Below, one piece after another: positions 35,118 to 47,182 of a stretch of DNA of 64,000 bases. The translations under genes and the position numbers were made by a program. The first letter of the stretch is position 1. Every line of letters starts with the position of its first letter. The stretch is from assembly GCA_030568195.1 (NCBI GenBank), contig JAJLTO010000003.1, positions 1,262,501-1,326,500 of the forward strand, written 5' to 3'. The DNA comes from Dipodascopsis uninucleata var. uninucleata (taxonomy: Eukaryota; Ascomycota; Lipomycetes; Lipomycetales; Lipomycetaceae). The notes under the pieces are model-generated. The model ran no database searches. It had not been told where the DNA came from and worked only from the letters and a program-made list of their open reading frames with translations.

Positions 35118-35975
35118 ATGTCTATGATGGATAAGTTGAAGGAGGTAAGTCTGGATTGATAGATTGATTAATACTGTGCGCGAAGGAGACAGATGATGTC
35201 TGGCGGGAGGATATCACTACAGAATTTGCTAGACGCGTGGTAATTTAGCATATGAGTAGTAACATGCAACATGGAATCGTTAATGAGGGTATATGGACAC
35301 CTGAAATGATTCCAGAATACATAATGAGATGTTGAATTTGTTTCTAGGAGAGATCGACGGCTAACTGTGTACGTAATATTTACAGAGAATCAATACTCTC
35401 CGATTGGAAGCGGAGGCTGCTCAGGACAAGGCAGATGACGCTCAGTCCAAGGTCAAGTCCCTGGAACAGGAGCTTCTCACCAAGGAGCAGGAAATCTCAT
35501 CGCTAACTCACAAAAATACTCTTCTTGAGGAAGAAGTTGAGAAACTAGAGGGCAAGCTGTCTGAGGCTAAGGCTGCAGCTGAAGATGGCGCAGCCCACGG
35601 CTCTGCCAACGAAACCTTGACCAGAAAGATCAACACTCTTGAGGAAGAACTTGAGGAGGCAGATAAGAACTTGAGAGAAACTACGGAGAAGTAAGTATAT
35701 AATCAACACCTTTGTGATTGCATTTTATTTGTAATAATTGCATGCTGCCTCTTCATTTATATTTGTAGAGTGCAGATGGCCTTAGATCCCCTTGCTAACT
35801 GATTGCATGTAGATTGCGTCAAACCGATGTTCGAGCAGAGCAGTATGAGCGCAAGGTCTCTACATTGGAGGCCGAGTGTGACTCTTGGGAAAAGAAATAC
35901 GAAGAGATGTCTGGCAAATACGCCCAGGCTCAGGCAGAACTTGAAGAAATTAACAAGCAGCTTGAGTCTATGTAA
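35118..35975 (+). CDS. cdc8: Tropomyosin (Cdc8/Tpm1-like)
   Basis: Three exons, join(35118..35144,35386..35690,35813..35975), 164 residues, close to the 161 of S. pombe Cdc8. The first exon is 27 nt and encodes MSMMDKLKE; the 241-nt first intron is long for this window. The whole product is a parallel coiled coil with regular hydrophobic a/d positions (INTLRLEAEAAQDKADDA; LEEEVEKLEGKLSEAKAAA; LESM at the end). It binds along actin filaments, stabilises formin-made cables and the cytokinetic ring, and regulates myosin. The C-rich, biased codon choice compared with neighbours fits high expression. N-terminal Met-Ser is a likely acetylation site, which in yeasts strengthens actin binding. Confidence 0.95.
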
Positions 35976-36884
35976 AACCTGTGTGGATCATGAATCTAAG
36001 TATGCTGTCATCCGTTGATGGCTAAAGTATTTATTGTCTTTGTCTTTCCGTATTAATAATATTATTATCATTATAATTGTTATTTTGAATATTAACGTAT
36101 TGTTCATTATGTATGTCTCTTTGATAGTAGTCTCAACTACTATCGATTACTGTTATTTGAATTCTATTTTGATTTACTGTATGACATGCAATTCCTTCTA
36201 TTGACATAGTATGGATTCTTTCGACTCTAATTTTTTTAATTCACTTATATCAATTTTCATCGACTATATGTATTGCCGCCAAAAGAAATGGCCGAAGGCA
36301 TTATGTATATGCATACGCTTATATACTTATCAATGAATAGGCGCATAGTATTACAGTTAAGCTAGAAATGCTCTGTAATTGTCGATTTATCTGTTCATAA
36401 AGAAAAATAAAAAGGAATTTAGAATATCAATTATCATGGCCATTAGTGGTCCAATATATATTTATTCCCATGTGCCCAAGTAATTTTTGTGACAGGAGAT
36501 ATTAGAAATGCTTTTGACCTTAATCGGTTTTACCACCTAGTAACAAAGTATAAGACCAATCTTCTTTTAATAACAAACCAAAAGCCCGAACAACAGTTAC
36601 TGTTATAAAGTAACTTAGCTGAAGAATTTTCAGAAATAGACCAATAAATATAATAGTAACGATATTCCACATTTATAAGACAACACTATTTATGAACAAG
36701 TAACTTGAAAAGAAGGCATTACGTGGGCATAATAAAATCTCCGCATTGACATTAATGACAAAATCAGCAGCCGCCTGATATGAAACAATATATCCATTGA
36801 ACATCAAAGATTCACAAAACAAACAAAGAAAACTATAGATTAAATAAATGCAGGCAATAGACATTCATGACATTTTCAGACTCC
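35976..36884. other. Convergent 3' region, tropomyosin / CSI2-like
   Basis: About 0.9 kb of strongly AT-rich DNA between two converging genes, with T-rich runs after the tropomyosin stop that fit a 3' UTR. The minus-strand 63-codon frame at 36673-36864 is low-complexity hydrophobic and probably chance. Confidence 0.5.
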
Positions 36885-37913
36885 TTAAATTTTGTCAGTG
36901 TCTAAAAAATCATCCAAATAAGCACTTGGAACACGCTGACCTTGTACTGGTGGAACGTTTAGTGCAGATGCTCTGGAAGGTATATGAGCTGGACTTGGGG
37001 ATCGTCCATGACTTGGCGTGAGGTTTGAATATCGCGCAGTTAAACTAGCAGTAGACGATGCTGCCCCACCAGATGACTGAGCACCGTAGAACCCAGCAGG
37101 CAAGTAAGTGGAGCTTCTGTTAGATCCAGCAGCTGGGCTAAGTGATGCGCCAAGAGTAGCACCACCATGAGCAGCCATTCCAATTGCTCCAGCAGTTGGA
37201 GAGTAAAATGTTGAGCCGTGAAACAATGGAGCTGTGGTCGGCATTGCAGAATGGTCGTCATATGATGCGGTAAGCGGTCGATTATCAGTAACAGTTCTAC
37301 CAGTAGATGTTAATTGATCTAAAGAAACTGCACTGCCAGCACCGCCAGCATAGAATGACGTAGAGTTTCTGCCAACAAAAGCCATGTTGCTCTGGCTTCG
37401 TCTGTGATTCTTGTTTCCGCCGAAGAAAGATGTTCCAACACGATTGTTCGCTCCCGACTTGTGCTCAATTGAGTATGGGACTCTAGATGCCTGTGAAATA
37501 GACTTATGTAGACTATATGCAACCAGAGCACGCCAGCCTAGAACTGCCAGCACAATACCGCCAATGATAGATCCAACCGCAATAAATACAGTTCCCTCAG
37601 GCGCACTGGACTGGTGAATGAATGGATTGTCTGCCGTGTATGGAATCGTTGGAGTAGGATGAGCAATCATCGATGACGAGTATGTTGGAAGAACATACAT
37701 ACTAGTGCTACTAGAGCCATCGTTATAAGTATTGCTTGCTGTGATCACGATAACAGTAGTTGTTTTGGATGTAGCACTTGCTGAAGATGTAATTGTTGAC
37801 GTTGACGAGTCATCAGCTCTTACAAGAGCGTCTCCATTAGAAAATGTCCCCAGTAGAGAGAGGGTCATTACGACCAACGAAAGTAGACGTAAATTTTTCA
37901 TTGCTATATACAT
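36885..37913 (-). CDS. CSI2: Csi2-like wall-associated single-pass membrane protein
   Basis: Single exon, 342 residues. An N-terminal signal peptide (MKNLRLLSLVVMTLSLLGTF from Met5) precedes a Ser/Thr-rich ectodomain of about 70 residues. The family block NPFIHQSSAPEGTVFIAVG then leads into a membrane helix (IIGGIVLAVLGWRALVAY). The cytoplasmic tail of about 210 residues is rich in Ser, Gly, Ala and Pro, with RRSQS-type kinase sites. The NP[FY]IH...GTVFIAVG signature followed by a helix and WR is shared with S. cerevisiae Csi2, linked to chitin synthesis and bud-neck localisation. Start may be Met1 or Met5. The neighbouring C9-methyltransferase is divergent. Function in wall assembly is inferred from the family. 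Confidence 0.8.
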   Translation of the reverse strand: MYIAMKNLRLLSLVVMTLSLLGTFSNGDALVRADDSSTSTITSSASATSKTTTVIVITASNTYNDGSSSTSMYVLPTYSSSMIAHPTPTIPYTADNPFIHQSSAPEGTVFIAVGSIIGGIVLAVLGWRALVAYSLHKSISQASRVPYSIEHKSGANNRVGTSFFGGNKNHRRSQSNMAFVGRNSTSFYAGGAGSAVSLDQLTSTGRTVTDNRPLTASYDDHSAMPTTAPLFHGSTFYSPTAGAIGMAAHGGATLGASLSPAAGSNRSSTYLPAGFYGAQSSGGAASSTASLTARYSNLTPSHGRSPSPAHIPSRASALNVPPVQGQRVPSAYLDDFLDTDKI

Positions 37914-39351
37914 ATTAAACCTTGAACTCCCAGTTTGCTATTCCTATAGTCTGCTGCATTCCGTTAGTATTTAGTACTCAATATTCAGACCAGAAGAACC
38001 CGAACTGAATGTTCTTGAGCCAAATGGGTAGCTGTTCGGCCACGTTTGAGTATGCCTTGAACCATTTACACCATCTCCACACTTTACCTTAGATCCACCA
38101 AAAAGGGCCTCTGGTCCAGTCTCTGACTATCTATGTTCCGTATCTACCGACAACAAGCTCGCGAGAGGTCCAGATAAATAAATGTCCAAAATGCGTGTGG
38201 ATTCGACTGCTGTGCAAACACCTGTGGCTATACTAAATTAAACCTCTTTGCAACTTGATATAATTTTCTTGCCTCTGAAGGATCTCTAGACGCCAGCACA
38301 GCTAACACTCTGAAGCAGTAATTATTTCAAGTGGTTCTTGAAAAAAAAATTAGCAATAAAAGTCGCCTGCTCTGAGAGATTGTGATACTAGGAAAAAACC
38401 TGATCCTCCCGAGCTATTATGACTGTAGCTATGTAGAAAATAAACGAGTAAAACGTGTGTAAACAAAATTCCCCTGTTTAAAGGAACGCTCGTTACTTCA
38501 CAGTAAGGAGTCCACAAAATATATTTCTATTATTATATCATGCATACCCTTTGAGTAAAAATAGATTTTGTCCTCCCTAAAAGAAACCTAGTTAGACTTT
38601 GTATTTTGCAAAGCATAACCCTAACTCGCTCTGGTATTTGCTGCCAGTGCATAACTGTGCGTAATGTTGTGCATTTGAGGCGTCCTGGTATCGCGCATGT
38701 GCTTCCCTAGATTATGGCTATGCAGTACTGCTGCCTTGGCAACCCCGGCTTAAAAGAGTTAGAGCAGGTCCGTTATGGACGGGCCTTTCGCATTAACTGC
38801 TAACACAGAGCAGGACAACTGGGGCGGGTAAAAGCTGGAATTCAGAAAGGGGACAGTCTCAAATTACTGCATTTGCTGTTAATACGGAGCACAGGCGCCA
38901 ATAGTGTAAAAACTAGCTAGAGTGGAGGGCAAAATAGAGTGCTCGCCATATAGTAGACCAGTAACAGCAATAAATGTTGCTACTTTCCACACTGGCTGTA
39001 ATTTTTTTTAGGTATTTTCTTATATTAACTGTGTAGTCGGCGCACTTCATTTTTACAGATATTTTTCTCTCAACCAGTAGATAATACTAAAAGTAAAGGT
39101 AAGTTACTTGGCTAGATGGATGTCATACAATTGGTGGAGCATGTCGTGGAAATATACTTAGAACGGATCAATAATGGGCCTTCTGAAAAGTACAGTATCT
39201 ATACTTGAAAATTTCTAATAGAAACCCAATGCTGATCAACTTGCCGATAATTACTAGTAACCGCGTAATAGACAGAAATACCAAGGCTCAGGAGATAAAG
39301 AGCCTGAAATTGAACGGAAATCCAGACTCATAACCAGTTAAAGCTCGCATA
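37914..39351. other. Divergent promoter region, CSI2-like / C9-methyltransferase
   Basis: About 1.4 kb between divergent start codons with no supportable gene. A T-rich tract ending in AG near 39003-39012 could be an acceptor of a leader intron, but I cannot identify its donor. No RNA gene is recognised. Confidence 0.45.
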
Positions 39352-40934
39352 ATGGCCGTGCAGTCCCAGATAGCCTTCATCAAGACACCTGCTGCACAAG
39401 AGCAACCAGCACCAAATGATGACTGTGGTGTGCGGACTACTTGCTCGCCTGCTATCAAAAACGCACCTTTACCGGCTGATGGCCCTGGCTCTAAACACTT
39501 CAATAACTATATCCTTTTCTCGCTAATTTTTTTTGTTCCATACTACGCAAGCTCGCTTGTGCATGGTGGAATAAAGACATTTTTTCTGTTCTTTACGCTG
39601 CTCGCTATCCCGGTATTGGCATCTTACTGGTCTGTTATGTCCTCATTCTCTCCGCGCTTGAATCAGAAAGCTAAGTTTCCTGGCAAGGGTGTCGAGCATT
39701 ACTTGGATTTCCACGATGAGCAAGATAAGGTTAAGTACAGTGGATCAAACAAGATTCCTATGGAAACGTTCCACGAGATGTACTTCGATGGTAAAGTCTC
39801 CTTCAAGGGCGACTGCCTCGATATTCTGGAGTATCGTCATGACTGGGCTTCTTTCAGATTTACCATCTCTCTCTATAGGTTTTTCCTTACTGGTATGATT
39901 CCGGAGGTTATCATGCACAGCAGATCTCAGGATGAGGAGCAAGTTCGCGATCACTATGATCGAGGTGATGATTTCGTAAGTTTGTTAACTATCTATATAT
40001 CAACATCGTGTACTTGTACTAATGACAATTGATTTAATTGCTATAGTATAGTTGGTTTTTAGGGCCAAGAATGATTTACACTTCAGGTATTATCAGCGAC
40101 ATCAATACAGAGGAGACACTTGAGGAGCTTCAGGATAACAAGCTTCGCGTTGTGTGTGAAAAGCTTCAATTGAAGAAGGGCGAGAAGCTTCTTGATTTGG
40201 GCTGTGGTTGGGGTACTCTTGCCAAATTTGCCTCTACTCAGTATGGCGCTCATGTAACTGGTATTACTCTTGGTAAGAACCAGACTCAATGGGGCAATAA
40301 GGGACTTCAGGATGCTGGTATTTCTTCTTCTCAGAGCAGAATTCTTTGCATGGACTACCGTGACACTCCTGCCCCTGAATCTGGCAAATATGACAAGATC
40401 TCCTGTCTTGAGATGGCTGAGCATGTTGGTATCCGAAAGTTCTCTGCCTTCCTTAGACAAGTCTATGATTTGCTTGAAGATGACGGTATTTTCATACTCC
40501 AGATTGCTGGTTTAAGAAAGTCGTGGCAATACGAGGATTTGATTTGGGGTCTATTCATGAACAAGTATATTTTCCCTGGTGCAGACGCTTCTACTCCTCT
40601 TGGATTCGTCATTGATAATTTGGAAGGTGCAGGTTTCGAAGTTGTTTCTGTTGATAATATCGGAGTTCACTACTCTGCTACACTTTGGCGTTGGTACAGA
40701 AACTGGATCGCTAACAAGGACAAAGTTCTTAACAAGTATGGCGAAAGATGGTTTAGAATCTGGGAATTCTTTCTTGCATATTCTACTATCATCTCGCGTC
40801 AGGGATCTGCCACTTGTTTCCAGATTGTATTGCGCAAGAACTTAAATTCCTACCACAGAATCGAGGATGTTCCTCATCAGTTTGGTCTTCACGTTCCTGA
40901 GCCAGAGACTGGAAACAAGTGGCTCGAAGAGTAA
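39352..40934 (+). CDS. MTS1: Sphingolipid C9-methyltransferase
   Basis: Two exons, join(39352..39975,40047..40934), 71-nt intron, 503 residues. The N-terminus carries two membrane helices (about 53-97: YILFSLIFFVPYYASSLV and FFLFFTLLAIPVLASYW). A cyclopropane-fatty-acid-synthase-type methyltransferase domain follows: DHYDRGDDFYSWFLGPRMIY before the SAM-binding motif LLDLGCGWGTLAKFA (about 256), then GITLGKNQTQWGN, CLEMAEHVG and NIGVHYSATLWRWYRNW. The enzyme adds the 9-methyl branch to the sphingoid base of fungal glucosylceramide, at the ER, using S-adenosylmethionine. Length and topology match Candida and Pichia Mts1. S. cerevisiae and S. pombe lack the glucosylceramide pathway, so the species probably makes glucosylceramide; the synthase itself is not in this window. 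Confidence 0.96.
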
Positions 40935-41467
40935 TTCCTTTGTATAGAGCGTGTACAAAGGAGAGATAGCAGAAATTATAACTGATATATTAAAGATCTC
41001 TATTATTCAATTGACTTGTTGTTTATTATCCATGTTCGTTTAATTAATCTTGGTAGTCGGTATTCTTTAATTCGATAGATCAGTCATTTGTCTTGTTAAA
41101 GCCAGCAATCCAAATACTGCCAGGACTATTTGCTGCTAAAATAAAATTATATCTGTTTAATATAATAATACCAATGCTACTATATTTCTCAGGCACCGTT
41201 GTGCCGTCATATCGATTTTTCCCCCTCCGAACGCGTAATATTATACAATGACTAACACTAGATAATAATAATAATTTGGAACGTAGAAGAATCCTACATC
41301 AACTGAACATTCTCTGTTAACAAAAAACTCGGCTTTTCTAGAGTATCATGTGTATCATGTGTCCAATATGGTCAATATTATATATATTCAAGCACTAATT
41401 ACGTGTTGAACCAAGCACATCGATACTATGATTATAATACAGTTAAGATCATTAACTATCCCTCGGA
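40935..41467. other. Convergent 3' region, C9-methyltransferase / FCF1
   Basis: 533 bp of AT-rich DNA between converging genes. It contains an ATAATAATAATAAT run near 41263-41275 and one ACGCGT at 41231-41236. No gene is seen. Confidence 0.5.
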
Positions 41468-42438
41468 TTAAAAATTGTCAGGAAGTCGCTCAACAACAAA
41501 TGAGTGTGATCCCACACTTAAGATGGGTACTCCAGGTATTTTTCTTATTCTTCGTTTTAAGTCAGCATCATTTGTGGCAACAATGTAACATCGATGCTAG
41601 TTTAAAGTCATGTCAGTATCAAACACGTCATCATAAATTCTAAGATTGAAACCAACCTGAATCACTCTTTGAACTAAGCAATCATCTGCATATATTCCTT
41701 TATGACTGCATTTCAGTCTCTCAACTTGGGGGTCTCTTGCTATTCTAGATTAAGACAACTGCATCAGTCTTCCTGGCCATGAAATACAATTTAATAACAA
41801 AACACAATCATTCTTACCTTAATGCAATTCTGTATTTTGGACCCAGCTTCTCCAACTCCGCCATTACACAGTCAGTAATCAGTGGTATACCTAAAATAAT
41901 GTCAGTAGTTTGATTCTAGCTAATTGATCAATGCGACTAGCAATGGCCCTCAAAAAATCCTTGCCAACTTACATTTTGCATACAGAGAGTCTAGTAGCCC
42001 TCTAAAAAGATCTACTTTTCGCTGTATGCTGAAATTGATAAAATTTGTATCAATCAGAATCTGATATGGGGGTGCTAAAGACTGATTAAACTGAAAAAAT
42101 AGTGCCGAGGACATTTGAGGTCTGCAGGAGTTTTGGAACACAGATCAGCATACAAACAGAGGAGATAATCCATGACCATAGTCTGATCTCATTATGCTGG
42201 CCAGTATAATTATTACTTACATTTCTTTCACCAATTCTTCATCTTTCTTTTGGACTTGCGGCTTTTCCTTGCTGCTCCTATAATTATTTTGTTAGACAAG
42301 CTGTACGTACTGCCTTTGGTCTTGTGAGCCATAGGATCAAGTGAGAGCTTGCTCAAGTTGAACATACTGCTTTGCTTCTTTGCTAGAGATTACTCTCTTC
42401 ACTGCGGCAAACTTCCTTGTTTTCTTCGCCTTTCCCAT
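41468..42438 (-). CDS. FCF1: PIN-domain endonuclease Fcf1/Utp24 (18S rRNA processing)
   Basis: Six exons, complement(join(41468..41596,41657..41744,41818..41890,41973..42121,42221..42277,42368..42438)), 188 residues (yeast Fcf1 has 189). No single frame covers the gene; the identification comes from the joined exons. The N-terminus [16 protein letters not shown] is nearly invariant in the family. The PIN domain has LIDTNFINF (Asp67), [16 protein letters not shown] (Asp99, Glu104), [10 protein letters not shown] (Asp137, Asp138) and ATNDADL (Asp156), and ends in [16 protein letters not shown] and ERLPDNF. Fcf1 is a nucleolar endonuclease of the small-subunit processome that cuts pre-rRNA at sites A1/A2. 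All expected acidic residues are present. Introns are 90, 99, 82, 73 and 60 nt, so almost half the locus is intron. Confidence 0.96.
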
Positions 42439-43306
42439 TATATATCAACTGCTGCGTAAATTTCTATTTTGAAAAAAGTAGATTGGAAACCAGTTGTACC
42501 TCAGATGCGCTGCATATCAATAGAAATTTTTATTTCGAAGATTTTATTGAGCCCTTTTTTTCCTGCCAAACTGCATCAAAAAATCTTTTTTACCCGGATT
42601 AAGGTATTTTTTACGACAGAATAAACGTTTTATATTAAATTATAATTCCGCTCTGCTTCATCAGACTTTTATTTTCAGTTGACATAAACTTCGTAACACG
42701 ATCATTCGGTCAGGCAGTGACAGCACTTGTCTGCGTAGCTTTAGTTGCACCAACGAAGCTATGGCTGATTGTTTGCACTACAAAGATCTTGTTTTCCCAG
42801 CTTCGGAACGGCAGAGCCGCTAGGAAGAATGTGACCGCATGTAGTCGGCGGATGTATCTATCTACGGAAACCTAACTTTGAAGACATCACCTTTCGGTCA
42901 GACATCAGCAATTTTTCTGCGTGCCTCTTAGTTGCTATAAGCGGGGCCATTACCGATAATATAGTATAATATTTGGCTTGCTGGATGAACAATAACAGGA
43001 CAATAGCAGGACAATTGAGCTATTGACCCCTTATACATGTGAAGTTGGTATCGTGGATAAGTGATCGGACGTAAGAGTTGGTTCAAGCTTAGATGGTTAT
43101 AGTGAGATAAGACATACATATATCGTGGCCGATTTAGTAACTGCAGTGAACCACCGAATACTATATTACCATATATACAGATATTGTAGCGGATTATACA
43201 TCACGCGGGAATCAAGTCGAGTTGAAGGTAGACCTGGTATCGAGTACTTGGAGAATAGTGTGTGTATTAGATGATACACACGATTCAGAAGACCTAGAAC
43301 GGAAAA
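42439..43306. other. Intergenic upstream of FCF1
   Basis: About 870 bp holding the FCF1 promoter. Short frames (for example 42417-42602) overlap FCF1 or lack any motif. Nothing else is recognised. Confidence 0.5.
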
Positions 43307-43615
43307 ATGGCTAGGCATGTATGGGACAACGAGCTAGTAAAAACACTCGAACAGGAGGAAACGTCACTGGGCAAACGCCTGGATCAGGGGGGATCCAAAA
43401 AACGGACGGACTTGATCTGGGCTCGTAACCTGATAAATTCTGTTGAAAATGGCGTTGTTGCTGTTACTAAAGGGGAGGAGAGTATGTACTACAACTTCAG
43501 ACTCTGATTTTCAGACTCTAGTAGCTCTGGAAACTTGTTTTCCTTTCTATTGGTGATGGCGCTCCTAATGGTCTTGTCGTCTATTCTTCTAAAATATTTT
43601 CTAGCGACATCCTGA
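43307..43615 (+). CDS. Possible small tail-anchored protein with a 33-nt intron
   Basis: The ATG at 43307 (context AAAAATGG) opens a 66-codon polar frame starting MARHVWDNELVKTLEQEETS. A donor, GAGA|GTATGT, at 43482 and an acceptor, TTTTCAG, at 43514 would remove 33 nt. They would join it in phase to 43515..43615, which encodes SSSSGNLFSFLLVMALLMVL and ends KYFLATS. The result is 91 residues with a single C-terminal membrane helix, the layout of tail-anchored proteins. I recognise no family. The alternative is an unspliced 66-residue protein, or a chance frame. A 33-nt intron is unusually short, although another very short one is suspected at 32962. The coherent helix after splicing is the main support. 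Confidence 0.4.
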
Positions 43616-46600
43616 AGTTATATATGTGCGTAAGACTATGCGTTCAGTACAACCGTTACGCAAACATACACCCACAGTTGATGATCAATATTTGAGTTTA
43701 GAATTCAACCCATAAGCAATTTATTTAATTTACTCTTAGCTATTCTTATTCATCCATATACTATTCAATTTAAAGAGTTACCTGAATACAAGATTATCCT
43801 TTATAACTGATTCCAACATTATATAACTACTTCGTACGGATTATATCATCGGAGGAAGAGAATATATATGCTATCGTTGAAGATATCACGGCTTTAAACG
43901 TGCGATATTGACCATAGCTGACATGAATGCATCCCAAATATCAGATAGGAGAAGGTTCATAAGAACATAAAAAAATCGTAAAATCCTGGCATATGAACTA
44001 GAAAAAAATTGCAAGACTACGCAAGAATTAAAAAACTGAAAACAGTTATATTTGGAATACACAGTATGACAATCAGAGAGGTATGTTAATTAGACAGAAA
44101 TCGCATAAAATCTATTCTGTGCTTTTTTCCTGGTGCTTTTTCATGGTATCTAAGTCCGTATGATTCTAGTCTGCTGGCAAAAAAAAGCAGTATATCAAAC
44201 AGTCCTATGACGAGCATGCATCTCGATGAGGGGTCCAGTTGTTGCTTTTTTAAAAAGGCATTGCGCAGGCGCAGGACTCAAAATATTTTGACAGCTTCGC
44301 CCAAGTCTTAGTTCTGCTCCATATTCGTAGCCTCTCAACTAATCTTTCGTACTTGTCGCAAATTGAAGTCAAATGTAAACTTGTAAATGAAATCATCTCG
44401 CTATATGCCACCGTGTTTCTTTTGTGATCAAAAAACATAATTCAGTTCTCGGACTTTCAATACGATCACATGAGTATCGAAGAAAGTATTCTATTGGGAG
44501 TACGTGCTAGTATTCCCTAGTTGAGAAACTAAGCAAGTGAACTGACGACTAGCGAAGAACAGGTAAGTTTAGCCAAGGTAGCATGAACAAGTAAAATCAA
44601 CTTGCTTGAGGCGACATATTCAAGCAGACGAGGACTATTCACTAAAATGGCCATACTATGAGACCCTATTCTCCACAAAACAAGACCGCACTCAAAACAA
44701 CACTGTAGATAAACAATGGGCACTGAAAATCTATTCTTCAGAAAATGGGCACATGAATACGTACCATATATATATAGATTTGTGCGCATGCATGTATGCA
44801 TGTGTGCAGAATTGACTCTCCAGACGTTGAGATGATTTAACACACATCATGACAACCTACAATAACACAGCTACAGACAGATTATATCATAATAACAACC
44901 ATACACTACACCTAAAACAAGCTTTCCTCTCAGAAAAAATGGATGAGCCTATCTGTTCAAATCACTTTCGAGCTATCATCGTGATAAAATACCTTCTTTT
45001 ATGCCCTAAATACACTCTTTCATGTGCCTCATGTTGATATAGAAATAGATTCTAAAAAATAAACTACCTTCTTGTACAAAGAAATTAACTATACACCTGT
45101 ACATATATATATATATAATCAACTTATTCGCAGTGTTGGTGCTAAATCGTATGTGCTTTGATTGTGCCTCACTGCACTTCGTATCCCATAGACAGACGAG
45201 CCAGCATTACTGAATTTTATGGTATTATTTTATACAGGCTTATCAGAAAATTTCTACTTTTCGTATATAATGCGCAGTAAATCGTACCATGGCAGACGCC
45301 GTCATACTTTGTAGTGTGACGAGCTTGTATTACTATGGTGTTACTCGTTTCATCTGTTACGTTGCAAATGACTTGAGATCATTCCCGGGCTATTATGACA
45401 TCAGGACCCGCTCCCCTAATAAACACGGGAACGCACACAGTAATTCCGTATCTCATTTACTGGCCACTCCAGTACTACTTCACAGATACGAAAATATTTT
45501 TTTGAAAAAAATATTTATAGCATATCTATAAACATCATATAGTATATATGTTTAAAAGATCTAGTCCGTTTATGTGAAATGTGCGGCCTATAATATGTAT
45601 TTAGTTCTATGAAAGCAATGTCTAGCACAAAATTCTGATTTTTGAGGTCCTCATGGTGCTTTTTATTCTTTTACCGCGATCCCTACTGACAATTACCTGC
45701 GATCGAATCGTGGGGAACTTCTATGGGAATAGGTTCGGTACAATAGTGATACCTAAAACAAATGTGTGCTTACATACTATCATCCCGTACCCACCAAGTA
45801 CCACTCGACTCGAAGCTCGCAGAAGTTGTGCCAAAACTTTATTTGTTAGCAAGTCGACAAATGTCGACTGGAAGCAGTTTGAACTGGTTTCCAGTTAGCA
45901 TCGTAAACATCTTCTGTATTCTACTTCATTCTTAAATCGCTAACAACTGAAAGCATATATTGTAGCTGCTATAGGTCAAATTCCACTTTATTGCTTCATT
46001 ATTAGAAGGTATCAAAAGATGCACGATTGATTTTTTTTATTTAAATGTGCGATTTTCTCCCGAATTCTTTACTTTAGTATATTATAATCTGTATTTGCTC
46101 AACGTCCATCTGCATTGGAGACCAAAACAACTTAAATTCCAATATTAATTATTCACAATTTGGTATAGGCTGTGCCTCTATATATGTATTCTTCTAATTA
46201 GCTAGCTAGTGCTTTGGTGTGTGTTTTAGTAGCAGCCAAAGATAGACTATTTTGATGGGTGTCGAATTTTCGCGAAAGTCGGCCACTGACTGCAGAACAT
46301 CACTATAATTTGCCTCTTTTTATATACGTATACGTGAACTGCACTTTTGAGCCATAATAAGTAAGCTATAGATCATAAAGTGATCGAATACTTTGCAGAA
46401 AGAACTAATATTTGAGGATCCACCTACTTTTTAGAATTAAGAAGACTCTTATCTATATTTTTATCTAAATCTCTATCTATATATGCATATTTCATCAGAT
46501 ATACCTATATAGATTTGTACGCACTAGCATTTTGATAAACAAATAGGTATCAAACAACGTGTCTGACTGCTACTGAAGACCCTTCGAAATATTTGGACAT

Positions 46601-47182
46601 TAGCTATTCATATAACAAACACAGAAGGCAGACGAAAACTTCTTTGGCTTGATACTTCAGAACTAACCACTTATTAAGTGAGCTCTAATTTCTAGAGGTA
46701 GTATAATATATACTTCGTATATATTTCCATTAACTGGGCTCTGGAAAATAATAGAAGTAACCCACAGCCATCCAATATTGGTGTTCACATACACATACCT
46801 TGAGCGTTCCAATTATCCAAGCTCAGGATAGAAGATACTTTAATTTCATGTCGGCGGTAATAAAACTAACAGGCAGAGAACAGAGAACAGAAAGGGAATA
46901 GAAGAAGCAGTGCAGACTAATAATATCTTTCGTTATTGATCAGTGCAAAATAAGATTCTGTAACTGCAAATTTCACTATCCATAAGCCTACTACATATAC
47001 GAAATATTCACTACCTTTTATTATATATAAATGAATATGAAGTATTAAGTAGGCTCACAAGACTGTCGATATCAAAGCACACCCAGTAATTATAAAAGCC
47101 TTGCTCTTTTCCAGATTTTTTTGCTTGTTTTTGTTAGTTGTAACTGGCATTACCAGTACCGTTATAGAACCTAATCTATCAT
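43616..47182. other. Gene-poor stretch upstream of STUB1
   Basis: About 3.6 kb in which I can support nothing. Open frames of 60-104 codons (44250-44438, 44529-44843, 45289-45531, 45653-45898) have no motif or plausible splice partners. The DNA is AT-rich with TATATA runs (for example near 45100-45118 and 46460-46510). A hidden gene of very small exons cannot be excluded, given the style of STUB1 next to it. Confidence 0.4.

Noticed and set aside
42310-42367. Possible extra exon between FCF1 exons 1 and 2
   Set aside because: None of the three frames between the available splice sites keeps phase with exon 2, and the direct join already matches the family.
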